A stretch of 42,803 nt of DNA from NCBI GenBank assembly GCA_001665255.1, contig LZSH01000015.1, forward strand, positions 1 to 42,803, in the 5' to 3' direction. This document shows, piece by piece, positions 1 to 7,649 of the stretch; the stretch's first letter is position 1, and every line of letters starts with the position of its first letter. A program made the position numbers and the translations under genes. The notes under the pieces are model-generated. The model was given only the letters and a program-made list of their open reading frames with translations. It ran no database searches and had not been told where the DNA came from. Source of the stretch: Mycobacteriaceae bacterium 1482268.1 (lineage in GTDB: Bacteria; Actinomycetota; Actinomycetes; Mycobacteriales; Mycobacteriaceae).

Positions 1-1195
1 CGGCGACGCGGCGGGCCTGTTCGTCGTCCGTGGTGAAGACGTAGGAGCCGAGACCGAACGGCGTGTCGTTGGCCAACTCCACTGCCTCGTCCTCCGAGCC
101 GACCTTGTACACGGTCGCGACGGGTCCGAACAACTCTTCGCGGTAGGACGGCGAGTCCGGCGACACGTTGGTCAGCACGCCGGGCGGGAAGAACGCGCCC
201 TTGCGTTCACCTTCCGACACCAGGGTGGCGCCGTCGTCGATTGCGCGCTTCACCTGTTGTTCGAGTCGCTCGGCAGCCGCGACGGATGACAGCGGCGCCA
301 GACCGTCGGCCTTGGCGAGCACCTTCTTGGTGAACTTGTCGAGGAAATCGTCATAGATCTTCTCCGACACGATGATTCGCTTCGCCGCATTGCAGGCCTG
401 CCCGGTGTTCTCGAACCGGCCTTCGATGGCCGCCTCGACGGTGGCGTCGACGTCGTCGGAGCTCAGCACGATGAACGGATCCGAGCCGCCGAGTTCGAGC
501 ACGACCTTCTTGAGATTGCGCCCGGCGATCTCAGCGACAGCGGCGCCCGCGCGCTCCGACCCCGTCAGCGAAACCCCTTGCACGCGTGGGTCGGCGATGA
601 TGTCGGCAACCTGTTCATTGGTCGCGTAGATGTTGACGTAGGCGCCGTCGGGATAGCCCGCGTCGGTGAAGATCTGCTGTATGGCGGCCGCCGACTCGGG
701 GCACTGCGGGGCGTGCTTGAGCACGATGGTGTTGCCCAGGGTGAGGTTGGGGCCGGCGAAACGCGCCACCTGGTAGTAGGGGTAGTTCCACGGCATGATG
801 CCGAGCAGCACGCCGACGGAGCTGCGCCGGATGAGCGCCGACCCCTTTCCCTCGAGAAGCGTGATGGGTTCGTCGGCGAGGAACTTCTCGGCGTTGTCGG
901 CGTAGTACTCATAGATGGACGCGCTGAATTCCACCTCGCCCTCGGACTGGTCGATCGGCTTGCCCATCTCGCGATTGATGATCTTGGCGAGTTCTTCCTT
1001 GCGTTCGTTGTGCAGCTCGCCCACCTTGCGGATCAGCGCGGCACGGTCGGCGACGGTCGAATTGCGTGACCATTCGCGGTGCGCCTCGCTGGCCGCCGCG
1101 ATGGCCGCTTCGATCTGCTGATCGGTCGCCGTCGGGTACTCCTTGACCACCTCGCCTGTCGCCGGGTTGGTGACGGCATACAGTGACGCACTCAT
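1..1195 (-). CDS. Aldehyde dehydrogenase, succinate-semialdehyde type (3' end outside window)
   Basis: This is the N-terminal ~398 residues of an NAD(P)-dependent aldehyde dehydrogenase; the C-terminus lies beyond the left edge. It opens MSASLYAVTNPATGEVV. The family landmarks are the cofactor segment MPWNYPYYQ, the glutamate motif LELGGSDPFIV, and the catalytic cysteine in GQACNAAKR (about C268). The motif set resembles succinate-semialdehyde dehydrogenases (GabD-like) more than betaine- or methylmalonate-semialdehyde enzymes, but the substrate cannot be read from sequence. The ATG at 1195 is supported by AAGGAG about 9 nt upstream. The gene diverges from sigJ across 140 bp. No frame disruption is visible in the part present. 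Confidence 0.9.
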   Translation of the reverse strand, partial: MSASLYAVTNPATGEVVKEYPTATDQQIEAAIAAASEAHREWSRNSTVADRAALIRKVGELHNERKEELAKIINREMGKPIDQSEGEVEFSASIYEYYADNAEKFLADEPITLLEGKGSALIRRSSVGVLLGIMPWNYPYYQVARFAGPNLTLGNTIVLKHAPQCPESAAAIQQIFTDAGYPDGAYVNIYATNEQVADIIADPRVQGVSLTGSERAGAAVAEIAGRNLKKVVLELGGSDPFIVLSSDDVDATVEAAIEGRFENTGQACNAAKRIIVSEKIYDDFLDKFTKKVLAKADGLAPLSSVAAAERLEQQVKRAIDDGATLVSEGERKGAFFPPGVLTNVSPDSPSYREELFGPVATVYKVGSEDEAVELANDTPFGLGSYVFTTDDEQARRVA

Positions 1196-1323
1196 GGCGG
1201 TTGCTCCTTAGAAGTCGGACAGCTCGATCGGGATGCGAATCTGCGCATTCGCCAGCCCCACAGCGCAATCCTGCACGAAATCAGTCGCACCGTGCAATAA
1301 ACGCGACGAATTCCAGTGGCTTC

Positions 1324-1329
1324 TAGACT
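1324..1329 (+). promoter_or_regulatory. Candidate -10 box for sigJ (leaderless)
   Basis: TAGACT fits the mycobacterial TANNNT -10 pattern and is followed by exactly 6 nt and the sigJ ATG. There is no Shine-Dalgarno, so a leaderless transcript starting at or next to the A of ATG is likely. No convincing -35 element is seen. It does not resemble the ECF41-type promoter in front of the neighbouring gene, so SigJ autoregulation is not supported here. Confidence 0.5.
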
Positions 1330-1335
1330 TGTGTC

Positions 1336-2241
1336 ATGACCGCCAGCACGCGAGTCGACGAGTTCGAGGAACTGCGTCCACATCTACTGGCGGTCGCGTA
1401 TCGACTCACCGGGACGGTCGCCGATGCCGAAGACGTCGTGCAGGACGCGTGGCTGCGCTGGAACAAGGCGGACGTCGGCGATATCGCCGATCTGCGAGCG
1501 TGGCTGACGACGGTGGTCAGCAGGCTGGGTCTGGACCGGCTGCGGTCGGCGGCGCATCGGCGCGAGACCTATGTCGGTGAGTGGCTGCCGGAGCCGGTGG
1601 TGACAGGGTTCGACGGCAATGACCCGCTGACCGCTGTGGTGGCGAGCGAGGACGCGCGGTTCGCCGCGATGGTCGTGCTGGAGCGGTTGACGCCCGATCA
1701 GCGGGTGGCGTTCGTCTTACATGACGGGTTCGCGGTGCCGTTTGCCGAGATCGCTTCGGTGTTGGGTGTCAGCGATACGGCGGCCCGGCAATTGGCGTCT
1801 CGCGCACGGCGAATCGTCGCGTCGTCGCCGCAACCGGTGGGTGACACCCACAGCGAGGTGGCGGGCGCGTTGATGGCCGCGCTGGCCGCGGCGGACATGG
1901 AAGCCGTTGTGCAACTTCTCCATCCAGAGGTGACGTTCACCGGCGACTCCAATCGCAGGGCGCCGACGGCCGCGCGGGTCATCCACGGTCCGGACAAGGT
2001 CGCGCGGTTCCTGTTCGGCCTGGCCCGCCGCTACGGGCCGAACTGGCTGTCGACGAACCAGCTGGCCCTCGTCAACGGCGAGCTCGGTGCCTACACGCCC
2101 GGCGCACCCGCGGGCGACGGGTATCCGGCGATGATGCCGCGAGTGACGGCGATGACCGTGCGCGACGGAAAGGTCTGCGCCATATGGGATATCGCGAACC
2201 CGGACAAGTTCACCGCGTCACCGCTCAGAGAGTCACGCTAG
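1336..2241 (+). CDS. sigJ: ECF sigma factor SigJ (ECF41 group, SnoaL-like C-terminal domain)
   Basis: This 301-residue extracytoplasmic-function sigma factor directs RNA polymerase to a small set of promoters. Residues ~10-75 form sigma region 2 (LLAVAYRLTGTVADAEDVVQDAWLR in pieces), and ~105-160 form region 4 with the helix-turn-helix FAEIASVLGVSDTAARQLAS. Residues ~175-295 are a SnoaL/NTF2-like domain ending in WDIANPDKF, the hallmark of the ECF41 group, where this extension controls activity in place of an anti-sigma factor. It closely matches M. tuberculosis SigJ as I recall it. The next gene, convergent on the minus strand, is a carboxymuconolactone decarboxylase-like gene, the typical genomic partner and target of ECF41 factors. 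Confidence 0.95.
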   Translation: MTASTRVDEFEELRPHLLAVAYRLTGTVADAEDVVQDAWLRWNKADVGDIADLRAWLTTVVSRLGLDRLRSAAHRRETYVGEWLPEPVVTGFDGNDPLTAVVASEDARFAAMVVLERLTPDQRVAFVLHDGFAVPFAEIASVLGVSDTAARQLASRARRIVASSPQPVGDTHSEVAGALMAALAAADMEAVVQLLHPEVTFTGDSNRRAPTAARVIHGPDKVARFLFGLARRYGPNWLSTNQLALVNGELGAYTPGAPAGDGYPAMMPRVTAMTVRDGKVCAIWDIANPDKFTASPLRESR

Positions 2242-2264
2242 CGAGCCCAGCTGCATAAGTACCG

Positions 2265-2867
2265 TCAGGATGACTGTGTCGCGGCCTCGTCGGTGGCCCA
2301 CGGCACCCGGCAGGCGTCGCCCGAATTGAAGCCCTGCTCGGTGATGCCCAGCGCCGAGTACATGCGGGCCCGCATGTTCTCCACGCCGATCTGATACGTC
2401 AGCTCGATCACGCCGTCGTTGCCGAAACGGCGTCGGAGGTCGTCGACCTGCTCGTCGGTGATGGTGTGCGGATCGGTGGTCATGGCATCGGCGTAGGCGA
2501 TCGCAGCCCGCTCGTCGTCGGTGAAAAGCGGAGAAGTTGCGTACTCATCTACGTATTTGAGCCTTTCGACGTCGAGGTCCTCCAAGCGCATGAGCATCGA
2601 GCCGAAGTCGACGCACCAGGAGCATCCGACGGTGCGGGCGGTCCAGAACACGGCCAGTTCACGGACGCTGGCGGGCAGCTTCTTCGAGCCGGACTCCAGC
2701 AGCATCTCGTGTACGCCGTTGGCGATCATCAGCCGCGGGTGATGAGCGGCGACTGTGAATGGTTCCGGCACCTCGCCGAACCGACGCTTGGCGAACTTGT
2801 ACATCAGCTTGGTCAGCAGCGACGCGCGCTGCGGCGGCAGGGGAGCAATACGGGTTTTCTGTGTCAT
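2265..2867 (-). CDS. Carboxymuconolactone decarboxylase / AhpD-like protein, probable SigJ target
   Basis: This 200-residue protein of the AhpD-like/CMD superfamily has the redox motif VGCSWCVDF (CxxC, around residues 81-84), followed by a helical core (DDERAAIAYADAMTTDP). Family members are small peroxidase-like or protein-disulfide-active enzymes; the physiological substrate is unknown. It is convergent with sigJ, with stop codons separated by only 23 nt. The ATG at 2867 is fixed by the upstream promoter: an ECF41-type -35/-10 pair ends 8 nt before it, predicting a leaderless mRNA. ECF41 operons usually contain CMD proteins, oxidoreductases or epimerases, so regulation by SigJ is a strong inference. 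Confidence 0.9.
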   Translation of the reverse strand: MTQKTRIAPLPPQRASLLTKLMYKFAKRRFGEVPEPFTVAAHHPRLMIANGVHEMLLESGSKKLPASVRELAVFWTARTVGCSWCVDFGSMLMRLEDLDVERLKYVDEYATSPLFTDDERAAIAYADAMTTDPHTITDEQVDDLRRRFGNDGVIELTYQIGVENMRARMYSALGITEQGFNSGDACRVPWATDEAATQSS

Positions 2868-2875
2868 ACCCGTAA

Positions 2876-2902
2876 GACGAGACGGGCCGACGATATGTGA
2901 CG
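2876..2902 (-). promoter_or_regulatory. ECF41/SigJ-type promoter of the CMD gene
   Basis: On the minus strand CGTCACA (2902-2896) is followed by a spacer of exactly 16 nt and CGTC (2879-2876). The published ECF41 consensus, from memory, is TGTCACA-N16-CGTC, so 10 of 11 defined bases match and the spacing is exact. The -10 lies 8 nt before the ATG, so transcription should begin at or next to the start codon. Confidence 0.75.
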
Positions 2903-2918
2903 GGCTATCAAGACGCGC

Positions 2919-2973
2919 CGAAACTGCAGGGAGATCGCAACTCGCGTGTTTCGACGATCTCCCCGCAGTTTCG
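2919..2973. repeat. Palindromic intergenic repeat (family A)
   Basis: Two 19-nt arms, 2919-2937 and 2955-2973, are inverted copies with one mismatch around a 17-nt loop. The left arm reads CGAAACTGCAGGGAGATCG. It lies between the CMD promoter and the 3' end of the lipoprotein gene, where a folded RNA could end lipoprotein transcription. A degenerate relative sits at 25589-25640. Whether it is a terminator or a dispersed repeat cannot be decided from one window. Confidence 0.6.
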
Positions 2974-2998
2974 CGTTACGTGCAGTTAGCGCCGGCTA

Positions 2999-3412
2999 TC
3001 AGGGCGTGCCGACGCAGACACCGCCCGCACAGGCGCCCGCTCCACCCGGCCCGGCACCGGCACCCGCGCCCGGCACGCCTGCGGTAGCGCCGCCAGGTCC
3101 GGCGCCTGCGCCAGCACCGCCAGCGCCGGCTTCCGCTCCACCCGGCCCGGCACCGGCACCCGCGCCCGGCACGCCTGCGGTAGCGCCACCCGGCCCGGCG
3201 CCCGCGCCCGGTGCGCCAGTACCCGGTGCGCCCGTCGCGGGAGGCGGGGTCGCCACGGTCGTGGTCGTCGTAGTCGTCGTGGTGGTCGTCGAGGAGGTGG
3301 TTTTCTCCTCGCCCTTATCGCCGCCCCCGCAAGCCGTCAGCGTGGTGGCGATTGCGGCGGCAGCAATCGCGGCGGAAACGGATACCCGTCGAAAGATCAA
3401 GCGTTCGGTCAT
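2999..3412 (-). CDS. Secreted Gly/Ala/Pro-rich lipoprotein with poly-threonine linker
   Basis: This is a 137-residue predicted lipoprotein of unknown function. Residues 1-28 are a lipoprotein signal with twin arginine FRRVS, a hydrophobic stretch and lipobox LTAC (Cys28 would be acylated). A short charged piece and a run of 11 threonines follow. The rest is low-complexity GPGGATAGVPGAGAGAG repeats with a 32-residue period, ending in CAGGVC near the C-terminus. The ATG at 3412 has GAGG upstream. Such sequence is probably extended and cell-wall-spanning; no enzymatic domain is present. The repeats are copied at DNA level, so length may vary between strains. Confidence 0.75.
   Translation of the reverse strand: MTERLIFRRVSVSAAIAAAAIATTLTACGGGDKGEEKTTSSTTTTTTTTTTTVATPPPATGAPGTGAPGAGAGPGGATAGVPGAGAGAGPGGAEAGAGGAGAGAGPGGATAGVPGAGAGAGPGGAGACAGGVCVGTP
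3037..3187. repeat. Direct repeat inside the lipoprotein gene
   Basis: Bases 3037-3091 and 3133-3187 are identical over 55 bp with an offset of 96 bp (32 codons). This is a coding tandem repeat giving the GPGGATAGVPG-type periodicity. A perfect repeat of this length can expand or contract by slippage without a frameshift. Confidence 0.85.
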
Positions 3413-3486
3413 GTTCAGCCTCGGTTTCTGTGAGTCGGCTACCTCGCAAATTCTCACGTACCCACTCGACCGTGAAGTCAACCCCG

Positions 3487-3500
3487 ATCGCCAAGGCGAT
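3487..3500 (-). terminator. Small hairpin just after sdhB
   Basis: ATCGCC-AA-GGCGAT is a perfect inverted repeat 3 nt beyond the sdhB stop codon. The sdhB stop itself lies in the palindrome GCGCTAGCGC (3501-3510). There is no U-tract, so this is at most a weak, mycobacterial-style terminator for the sdh operon. Confidence 0.3.
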
Positions 3501-3503
3501 GCG

Positions 3504-4283
3504 CTAGCGCGCAAACATCAACGCGCGCTTGACCTCCTGAATCGCCTGCGTCACCTGGATCCCGCGCGGGCAGGACTCGGTGCAGTTGAACGTCGTGCGG
3601 CAGCGCCACACGCCGTCGACCTCGTTGAGGATGTCGAGCCGCTCGGCGGCGGCCTCGTCGCGGCTGTCGAAGATGAACCGGTGCGCATTGACGATCGCAG
3701 CGGGCCCGAAGTACGAACCCTCGCTCCAATAAATCGGGCAGCTGGTCGTACAGCACGCGCACAGGATGCATTTGGTCGTGTCGTCGTAGCGGGCCCGGTC
3801 GGTCGGGCTCTGAATCCGCTCGCGCGTCGGCGGGTTGCCGCTGGTGACCAGGTATGGCTTCACCGCTCGATAGGCGTCGAAGAACGGCTCCATGTCGACC
3901 ACGAGGTCCTTCTCCACCGGCAGGCCGCGAATCGGTTCGATGGTGATCGTCAGCTGCTTGTTCGGATTCTTCGGCAGCAGATCGCGCATCAGCACCTTGC
4001 ACGCCAACCGGTTGACGCCGTTGATGCGCATCGCATCCGAGCCGCAGACACCGTGCGCGCACGACCGACGGAAGGTCAGCGTCCCGTCGAGATACCACTT
4101 CACGTAGTGCAGCAGGTTGAGCAGACGGTCGGTCGGCAGACACGGCACCCGGAAGCTCTGCCAGCCGGCCTTGTCGGGATCCTCTGGGTTGAACCGCGCG
4201 ATCTTCAACGTCACCATCACCGCGCCGTCCGGCACGGGCGGCAGCTCGGTCTCATTCCTTTCGACCTCAGGCGAAATCGTCAT
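3504..4283 (-). CDS. sdhB: Succinate dehydrogenase iron-sulfur subunit
   Basis: This 259-residue SdhB carries electrons from the SdhA flavin to the membrane quinone site. The [2Fe-2S] ligands are C75, C80, (D83) and C95 in SCAHGVCGSDAM and the following LAC. The C-terminal ferredoxin domain holds CILCACCTTSCP (C172, C175, C178, C182) and CRTTFNCTESCPRGI (C228, C234, C238), giving the [4Fe-4S] and [3Fe-4S] clusters. It is the last gene of sdhCDAB; its ATG overlaps the sdhA stop as ATGA, implying translational coupling. Length and motifs are normal. Confidence 0.97.
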   Translation of the reverse strand: MTISPEVERNETELPPVPDGAVMVTLKIARFNPEDPDKAGWQSFRVPCLPTDRLLNLLHYVKWYLDGTLTFRRSCAHGVCGSDAMRINGVNRLACKVLMRDLLPKNPNKQLTITIEPIRGLPVEKDLVVDMEPFFDAYRAVKPYLVTSGNPPTRERIQSPTDRARYDDTTKCILCACCTTSCPIYWSEGSYFGPAAIVNAHRFIFDSRDEAAAERLDILNEVDGVWRCRTTFNCTESCPRGIQVTQAIQEVKRALMFAR

Positions 4284-6037
4284 CAGTACTTCCGTTCCAT
4301 CGGCTCGTACCGCGTCTGCATCACGGGCTTGTAATCCAGGCGGATATCGCTGAGCAGGTCGGTGCCCTGCTTGTAGGCCATCGTGTGACGCATGTAATTG
4401 GTGTCGTCGCGGTTGGGATAGTCCTCGCGGGCATGACCGCCGCGCGACTCCTTGCGATTCAGCGCGCCGACGACGGTGACCTCCGCCAGTTCCAGCAGCA
4501 TGCCGAGCTCGATCGCCTCGAGAAGGTCGCTGTTGAAGCGTTTCCCTTTGTCCTGCACCGAGATTCGGGCGTAGCGCTCCTTGAGCGCATGAATGTCGGT
4601 GAGCGCCTGCTTCAACGTCTCTTCGGTGCGGAACACCGCGGCGTTGTTGTCCATCGACTGCTGCAGCGCACCGCGGATGTCGGCGACGCGCTCGTTGCCG
4701 TGCTCGGAGAGGATGTCGCCGATCCAGGTGACCACCATGCCTGCCGGATTCTCCGGCAGGTCGACATGGTCATGGCCGAGCGCGTAATTCGCCGCGGCGA
4801 TGCCCGCGCGTCGGCCGAACACGTTGATGTCCAACAGCGAATTCGTGCCGAGCCGGTTGGCGCCGTGCACCGACACACAGGCGCATTCGCCCGCGGCGTA
4901 GAGCCCCGCGACGACGTTGGTGTTGTCCCGCAACACCTGGCCGTGCACGGTGGTCGGGATGCCGCCCATCACGTAATGACAGGTGGGATACACCGGCACC
5001 AGTTCCTTGACCGGGTCGACGCCCAGGTAGGTCCGCGCGAACTCGGTGATGTCGGGCAGCTTGGCCTCGAGCACGTCCTCGCCGAGGTGGCGCACGTCGA
5101 TGTAGACGTAGTCCTTGTTCGGCCCTGCGCCGCGGCCCTCCAGCACCTCGCGCACCATCGAACGGGCGACGATGTCGCGCGGTGCCAGGTCGACGATCGT
5201 GGGCGCGTAGCGCTCCATGAACCGTTCGCCGTCGGCATTGAGCAGCCGACCGCCCTCACCGCGCACCGCCTCGGAGATCAGGATGCCCAGACCGGCCAGG
5301 CCCGTCGGATGGAATTGGTGAAATTCCATGTCCTCCAACGGAAGTCCCTTGCGGAAGATGATGCCCAGCCCGTCGCCGGTCAGAGTGTGGGCGTTGGACG
5401 TCGTCTTGTACATCCGGCCCGAGCCGCCGGTGGCGAACACGATGGCCTTGGCGTGGAACACGTGGATGTCGCCGGTGGCCAGTTCGTAGGCGATGACGCC
5501 GGTGGCCACGGGACCGCCGGGGGTGTCGGTCAGCGCGATGTCCAACGCGTAGAACTCGTTGAAGAACTCGACGTCGTGCTTGACGCAGTTCTGATACAGC
5601 GTCTGCAGGATCATGTGGCCCGTGCGATCGGCGGCATAGCACGCGCGGCGCACCGGCGCCTTACCGTGATCGCGGGTGTGCCCACCGAACCGGCGCTGGT
5701 CGATGCGGCCCTCGGGGGTGCGGTTGAACGGCATCCCCATCTTCTCGAGGTCGAGCACCGCGTCGATGGCTTCCTTGCACATGATCTCGACGGCGTCCTG
5801 GTCGGCCAGGTAGTCACCGCCCTTGACCGTGTCGAAGGTGTGCCACTCCCAGTTGTCCTCTTCGACGTTGGCCAGCGCGGCGCACATGCCGCCCTGCGCG
5901 GCGCCGGTGTGGCTGCGCGTCGGGTAGAGCTTGGTCAGCACCGCGGTGCGGGCCCGCGGCCCGGCCTCGACCGCGGCGCGCATGCCTGCCCCGCCTGCAC
6001 CGACGATGACGACGTCGTAGCGATGTTCCTGGATCAT
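4283..6037 (-). CDS. sdhA: Succinate dehydrogenase flavoprotein subunit
   Basis: This 584-residue catalytic subunit oxidises succinate to fumarate in the TCA cycle and respiratory chain. It shows the FAD dinucleotide fold VGAGGAGMRAA near the N-terminus, the covalent FAD-histidine motif RSHTGAAQGG (H43), the substrate-site segment FHQFHPTG, the capping-domain motif VHGANRLGTNSLL, and the C-terminal REDYPNRDD. It is complete and typical. It starts 3 nt after the sdhD stop and overlaps sdhB by 4 nt, so sdhC-D-A-B is one tight operon. A 680-codon open frame on the opposite strand is only a high-GC shadow. Confidence 0.98.
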   Translation of the reverse strand: MIQEHRYDVVIVGAGGAGMRAAVEAGPRARTAVLTKLYPTRSHTGAAQGGMCAALANVEEDNWEWHTFDTVKGGDYLADQDAVEIMCKEAIDAVLDLEKMGMPFNRTPEGRIDQRRFGGHTRDHGKAPVRRACYAADRTGHMILQTLYQNCVKHDVEFFNEFYALDIALTDTPGGPVATGVIAYELATGDIHVFHAKAIVFATGGSGRMYKTTSNAHTLTGDGLGIIFRKGLPLEDMEFHQFHPTGLAGLGILISEAVRGEGGRLLNADGERFMERYAPTIVDLAPRDIVARSMVREVLEGRGAGPNKDYVYIDVRHLGEDVLEAKLPDITEFARTYLGVDPVKELVPVYPTCHYVMGGIPTTVHGQVLRDNTNVVAGLYAAGECACVSVHGANRLGTNSLLDINVFGRRAGIAAANYALGHDHVDLPENPAGMVVTWIGDILSEHGNERVADIRGALQQSMDNNAAVFRTEETLKQALTDIHALKERYARISVQDKGKRFNSDLLEAIELGMLLELAEVTVVGALNRKESRGGHAREDYPNRDDTNYMRHTMAYKQGTDLLSDIRLDYKPVMQTRYEPMERKY

Positions 6038-6040
6038 GAG

Positions 6041-6535
6041 TTAACCCCCGAGGTTCGCGTCGAAGGTGACCAGGACGTAGGTGCCCAACACCAGAATGAA
6101 GCCGGTGGCCAGCAACAACAGCGAGTTCAGATAGAACTTGGTGACGTTCTTGCGGGCATAGTCACCGATGATCGTGCGCATGCCGTTGGCGCCGTGCACC
6201 ATCGCCAACCACAGCAGCGCCATGTCCCAGATCTGCCAGAACGGGGACGCCCAGCGCTGGGCGATGAAGTTGAAGTCGACGCGGTAGACGCCGTCGTCCC
6301 AGATCAACATGATGAACAGGTGGCCGAGGGCCAGAAAGACCAGCGCCACACCGGAGAACCGCATGAACAGCCAGGCGTACTTCTCGAAATACGGAATGCC
6401 TCGCGGGCGTCGCGGGGCCCGCGGATGGTCGAGTGACGCGGGCCGGTCATGCTCCTTCTCCAGCACCGGGGCGATGCGGCCCTCGCGATGATGGGGCGTC
6501 CACGCTCCGCCCGGCGCTCCCGATGGCGCGCTCAC
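6041..6535 (-). CDS. sdhD: Succinate dehydrogenase membrane anchor subunit SdhD
   Basis: This 164-residue hydrophobic anchor has three transmembrane helices, beginning near KYAWLFMRFSGVALVFLALG, and ends FDANLGG. The segment HLFIMLIWDDGVYRVDFNFIAQRW matches mycobacterial SdhD as I recall it (quinone/haem region). The frame is open far upstream, so the start was chosen as the GTG at 6535, which overlaps the sdhC TGA as GTGA. This gives an N-terminal arginine/proline-rich tail before the first helix. With SdhC it anchors SdhAB in the inner membrane. Confidence 0.93.
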   Translation of the reverse strand: MSAPSGAPGGAWTPHHREGRIAPVLEKEHDRPASLDHPRAPRRPRGIPYFEKYAWLFMRFSGVALVFLALGHLFIMLIWDDGVYRVDFNFIAQRWASPFWQIWDMALLWLAMVHGANGMRTIIGDYARKNVTKFYLNSLLLLATGFILVLGTYVLVTFDANLGG

Positions 6536-6957
6536 AGGAACCGCTCCGCCATGTGCATGCCGAGCACCCCGAGGGCGGGGATCATCACGGCGAGCCAGAC
6601 GGCCGCTATCGCCCACAGCATCACTCGCTGATAGCGCGCGCCGTGCTGCCAGAAGTCGATCAGGATGACCCGGATGCCGTTGAGAGCGTGATAGAGCACC
6701 GCCGCGACGAGCCCCACCTCCATCAGCCCGACGATGGGCGTCTTGTAGGTCGCGACGACTTCGTTGTATGCCTCCGGGCTGACCCGGACCAGTGCGGTGT
6801 CGACGACGTGGACGAACAGGAAGAAGAAGATGGTGGCGCCGGTGATGCGGTGCAGCACCCACGACCACATCCCTGGGTCGCCGCGATACAGGGTGCGTCT
6901 GCGCGCCGGCTTCTCTCGAGGGGCCGGAATTTCCGAAATCTCCGTCTTCGTGCTCAT
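6532..6957 (-). CDS. sdhC: Succinate dehydrogenase cytochrome b556 subunit SdhC
   Basis: This 141-residue first gene of the sdh operon has the SdhC signature MWSWVLHRITGATIFFFLF, a conserved YHALNGIR stretch with the haem-type histidine, and three transmembrane helices. The start ATG at 6957 is preceded by GGAGGT, and the upstream in-frame ATG was rejected because it has no ribosome site and adds non-conserved residues. A candidate -10 (TAGAGT, 7041-7036) would give a ~70-nt leader. Confidence 0.95.
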   Translation of the reverse strand: MSTKTEISEIPAPREKPARRRTLYRGDPGMWSWVLHRITGATIFFFLFVHVVDTALVRVSPEAYNEVVATYKTPIVGLMEVGLVAAVLYHALNGIRVILIDFWQHGARYQRVMLWAIAAVWLAVMIPALGVLGMHMAERFL

Positions 6958-7035
6958 CGGACCTCCAACGCCATCTCCTGCACGCTTGGGTCGGCTCCCC
7001 TTGTCTCGGATACCCCGGCCCAAAACCTCGGGGCG

Positions 7036-7068
7036 ACTCTAAACCCATTTGTAGTGCCCGAAGCACTA
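7036..7068 (-). promoter_or_regulatory. Candidate sdhC promoter with inverted repeat
   Basis: On the minus strand TAGAGT (7041-7036) fits a TANNNT -10 box. Just upstream TAGTGC-CCGAA-GCACTA (7052-7068) is a perfect 6-bp-arm inverted repeat that would overlap the -35 region, where a repressor could act. The half-sites resemble GTG..CAC, but the spacing is one short of a CRP site. No experimental support; low confidence. Confidence 0.3.
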
Positions 7069-7182
7069 GCGTGGGACCCGTTCGAAGGTGTTTGACCTGC
7101 AAGTTAGCGTTACCTACATCACGTGACGGGCCACGGGACGGAGGCTTCGGAATGCATTCAGAGCCCGGTAAGCGGTATTGAC

Positions 7183-7593
7183 ATGACCGCTGATATCGAC
7201 TGGAAAGCATTGCGGGACAAGGCATCAGAAGCGGCCGCAAAGGCATACGCGCCGTATTCCGGGTTCTCGGTCGGGGCCGCGGCGCTGGTCGATGATCGCC
7301 GAATGGTGGCCGGATGCAATGTGGAAAATGTCTCATATGGCCTAGGTCTCTGTGCCGAATGCGCTGTGGTCTGCGGCCTATATGCCGGTGGTGGTGGACG
7401 GCTGATCGCCCTGTCGTGCGTCACCGCCGATGGTGAATTGCTGATGCCGTGCGGGCGGTGTCGACAGGTTTTGTTGGAGCACGGCGGCCCCGACATGCTG
7501 ATCGACCACCCGCTGGGCCCGCGGCCGCTGCGTCAGCTGCTTCCCGACGCATTCGGACCGCACGATATGGGCTTGTCGCAGCGGCGGGTTTGA
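7183..7593 (+). CDS. cdd: Cytidine deaminase
   Basis: This 136-residue tetrameric-type cytidine deaminase converts cytidine and deoxycytidine to uridine and deoxyuridine. The zinc ligands are C57 in LCAECAV, with the catalytic glutamate E59, and C90/C93 in MPCGRCRQV; the substrate motif is GCNVENVSYG. The ATG at 7183 was chosen over an upstream in-frame GTG because the conserved fold begins at MTADIDWKAL. There is no strong Shine-Dalgarno. It diverges from sdhC and opens a pyrimidine-salvage group with deoA and add. Confidence 0.95.
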   Translation: MTADIDWKALRDKASEAAAKAYAPYSGFSVGAAALVDDRRMVAGCNVENVSYGLGLCAECAVVCGLYAGGGGRLIALSCVTADGELLMPCGRCRQVLLEHGGPDMLIDHPLGPRPLRQLLPDAFGPHDMGLSQRRV

Positions 7594-7649
7594 CGGCGCC
7601 ACGCGAGGGCAATCCGGTTGCCGTCTCGCATTTGCCTGAGGAGGTCGCA

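Noticed and set aside
3037-3187. Repeats resembling an array
   Set aside because: They are coding tandem repeats of a lipoprotein; there are no unique spacers, so not CRISPR.
4385-6436. 683-codon plus-strand open frame
   Set aside because: Antisense to sdhA and sdhD, which have complete motifs; composition is a high-GC shadow.
7052-7068. CRP-type binding site
   Set aside because: The GTG and CAC half-sites are separated by 7 rather than 8 bases and lack the flanking TGTGA form.
6536-7336. Long upstream extension of the sdhD open frame
   Set aside because: It runs out of frame across sdhC and its promoter; the GTG at 6535 overlapping the sdhC stop is the expected start.
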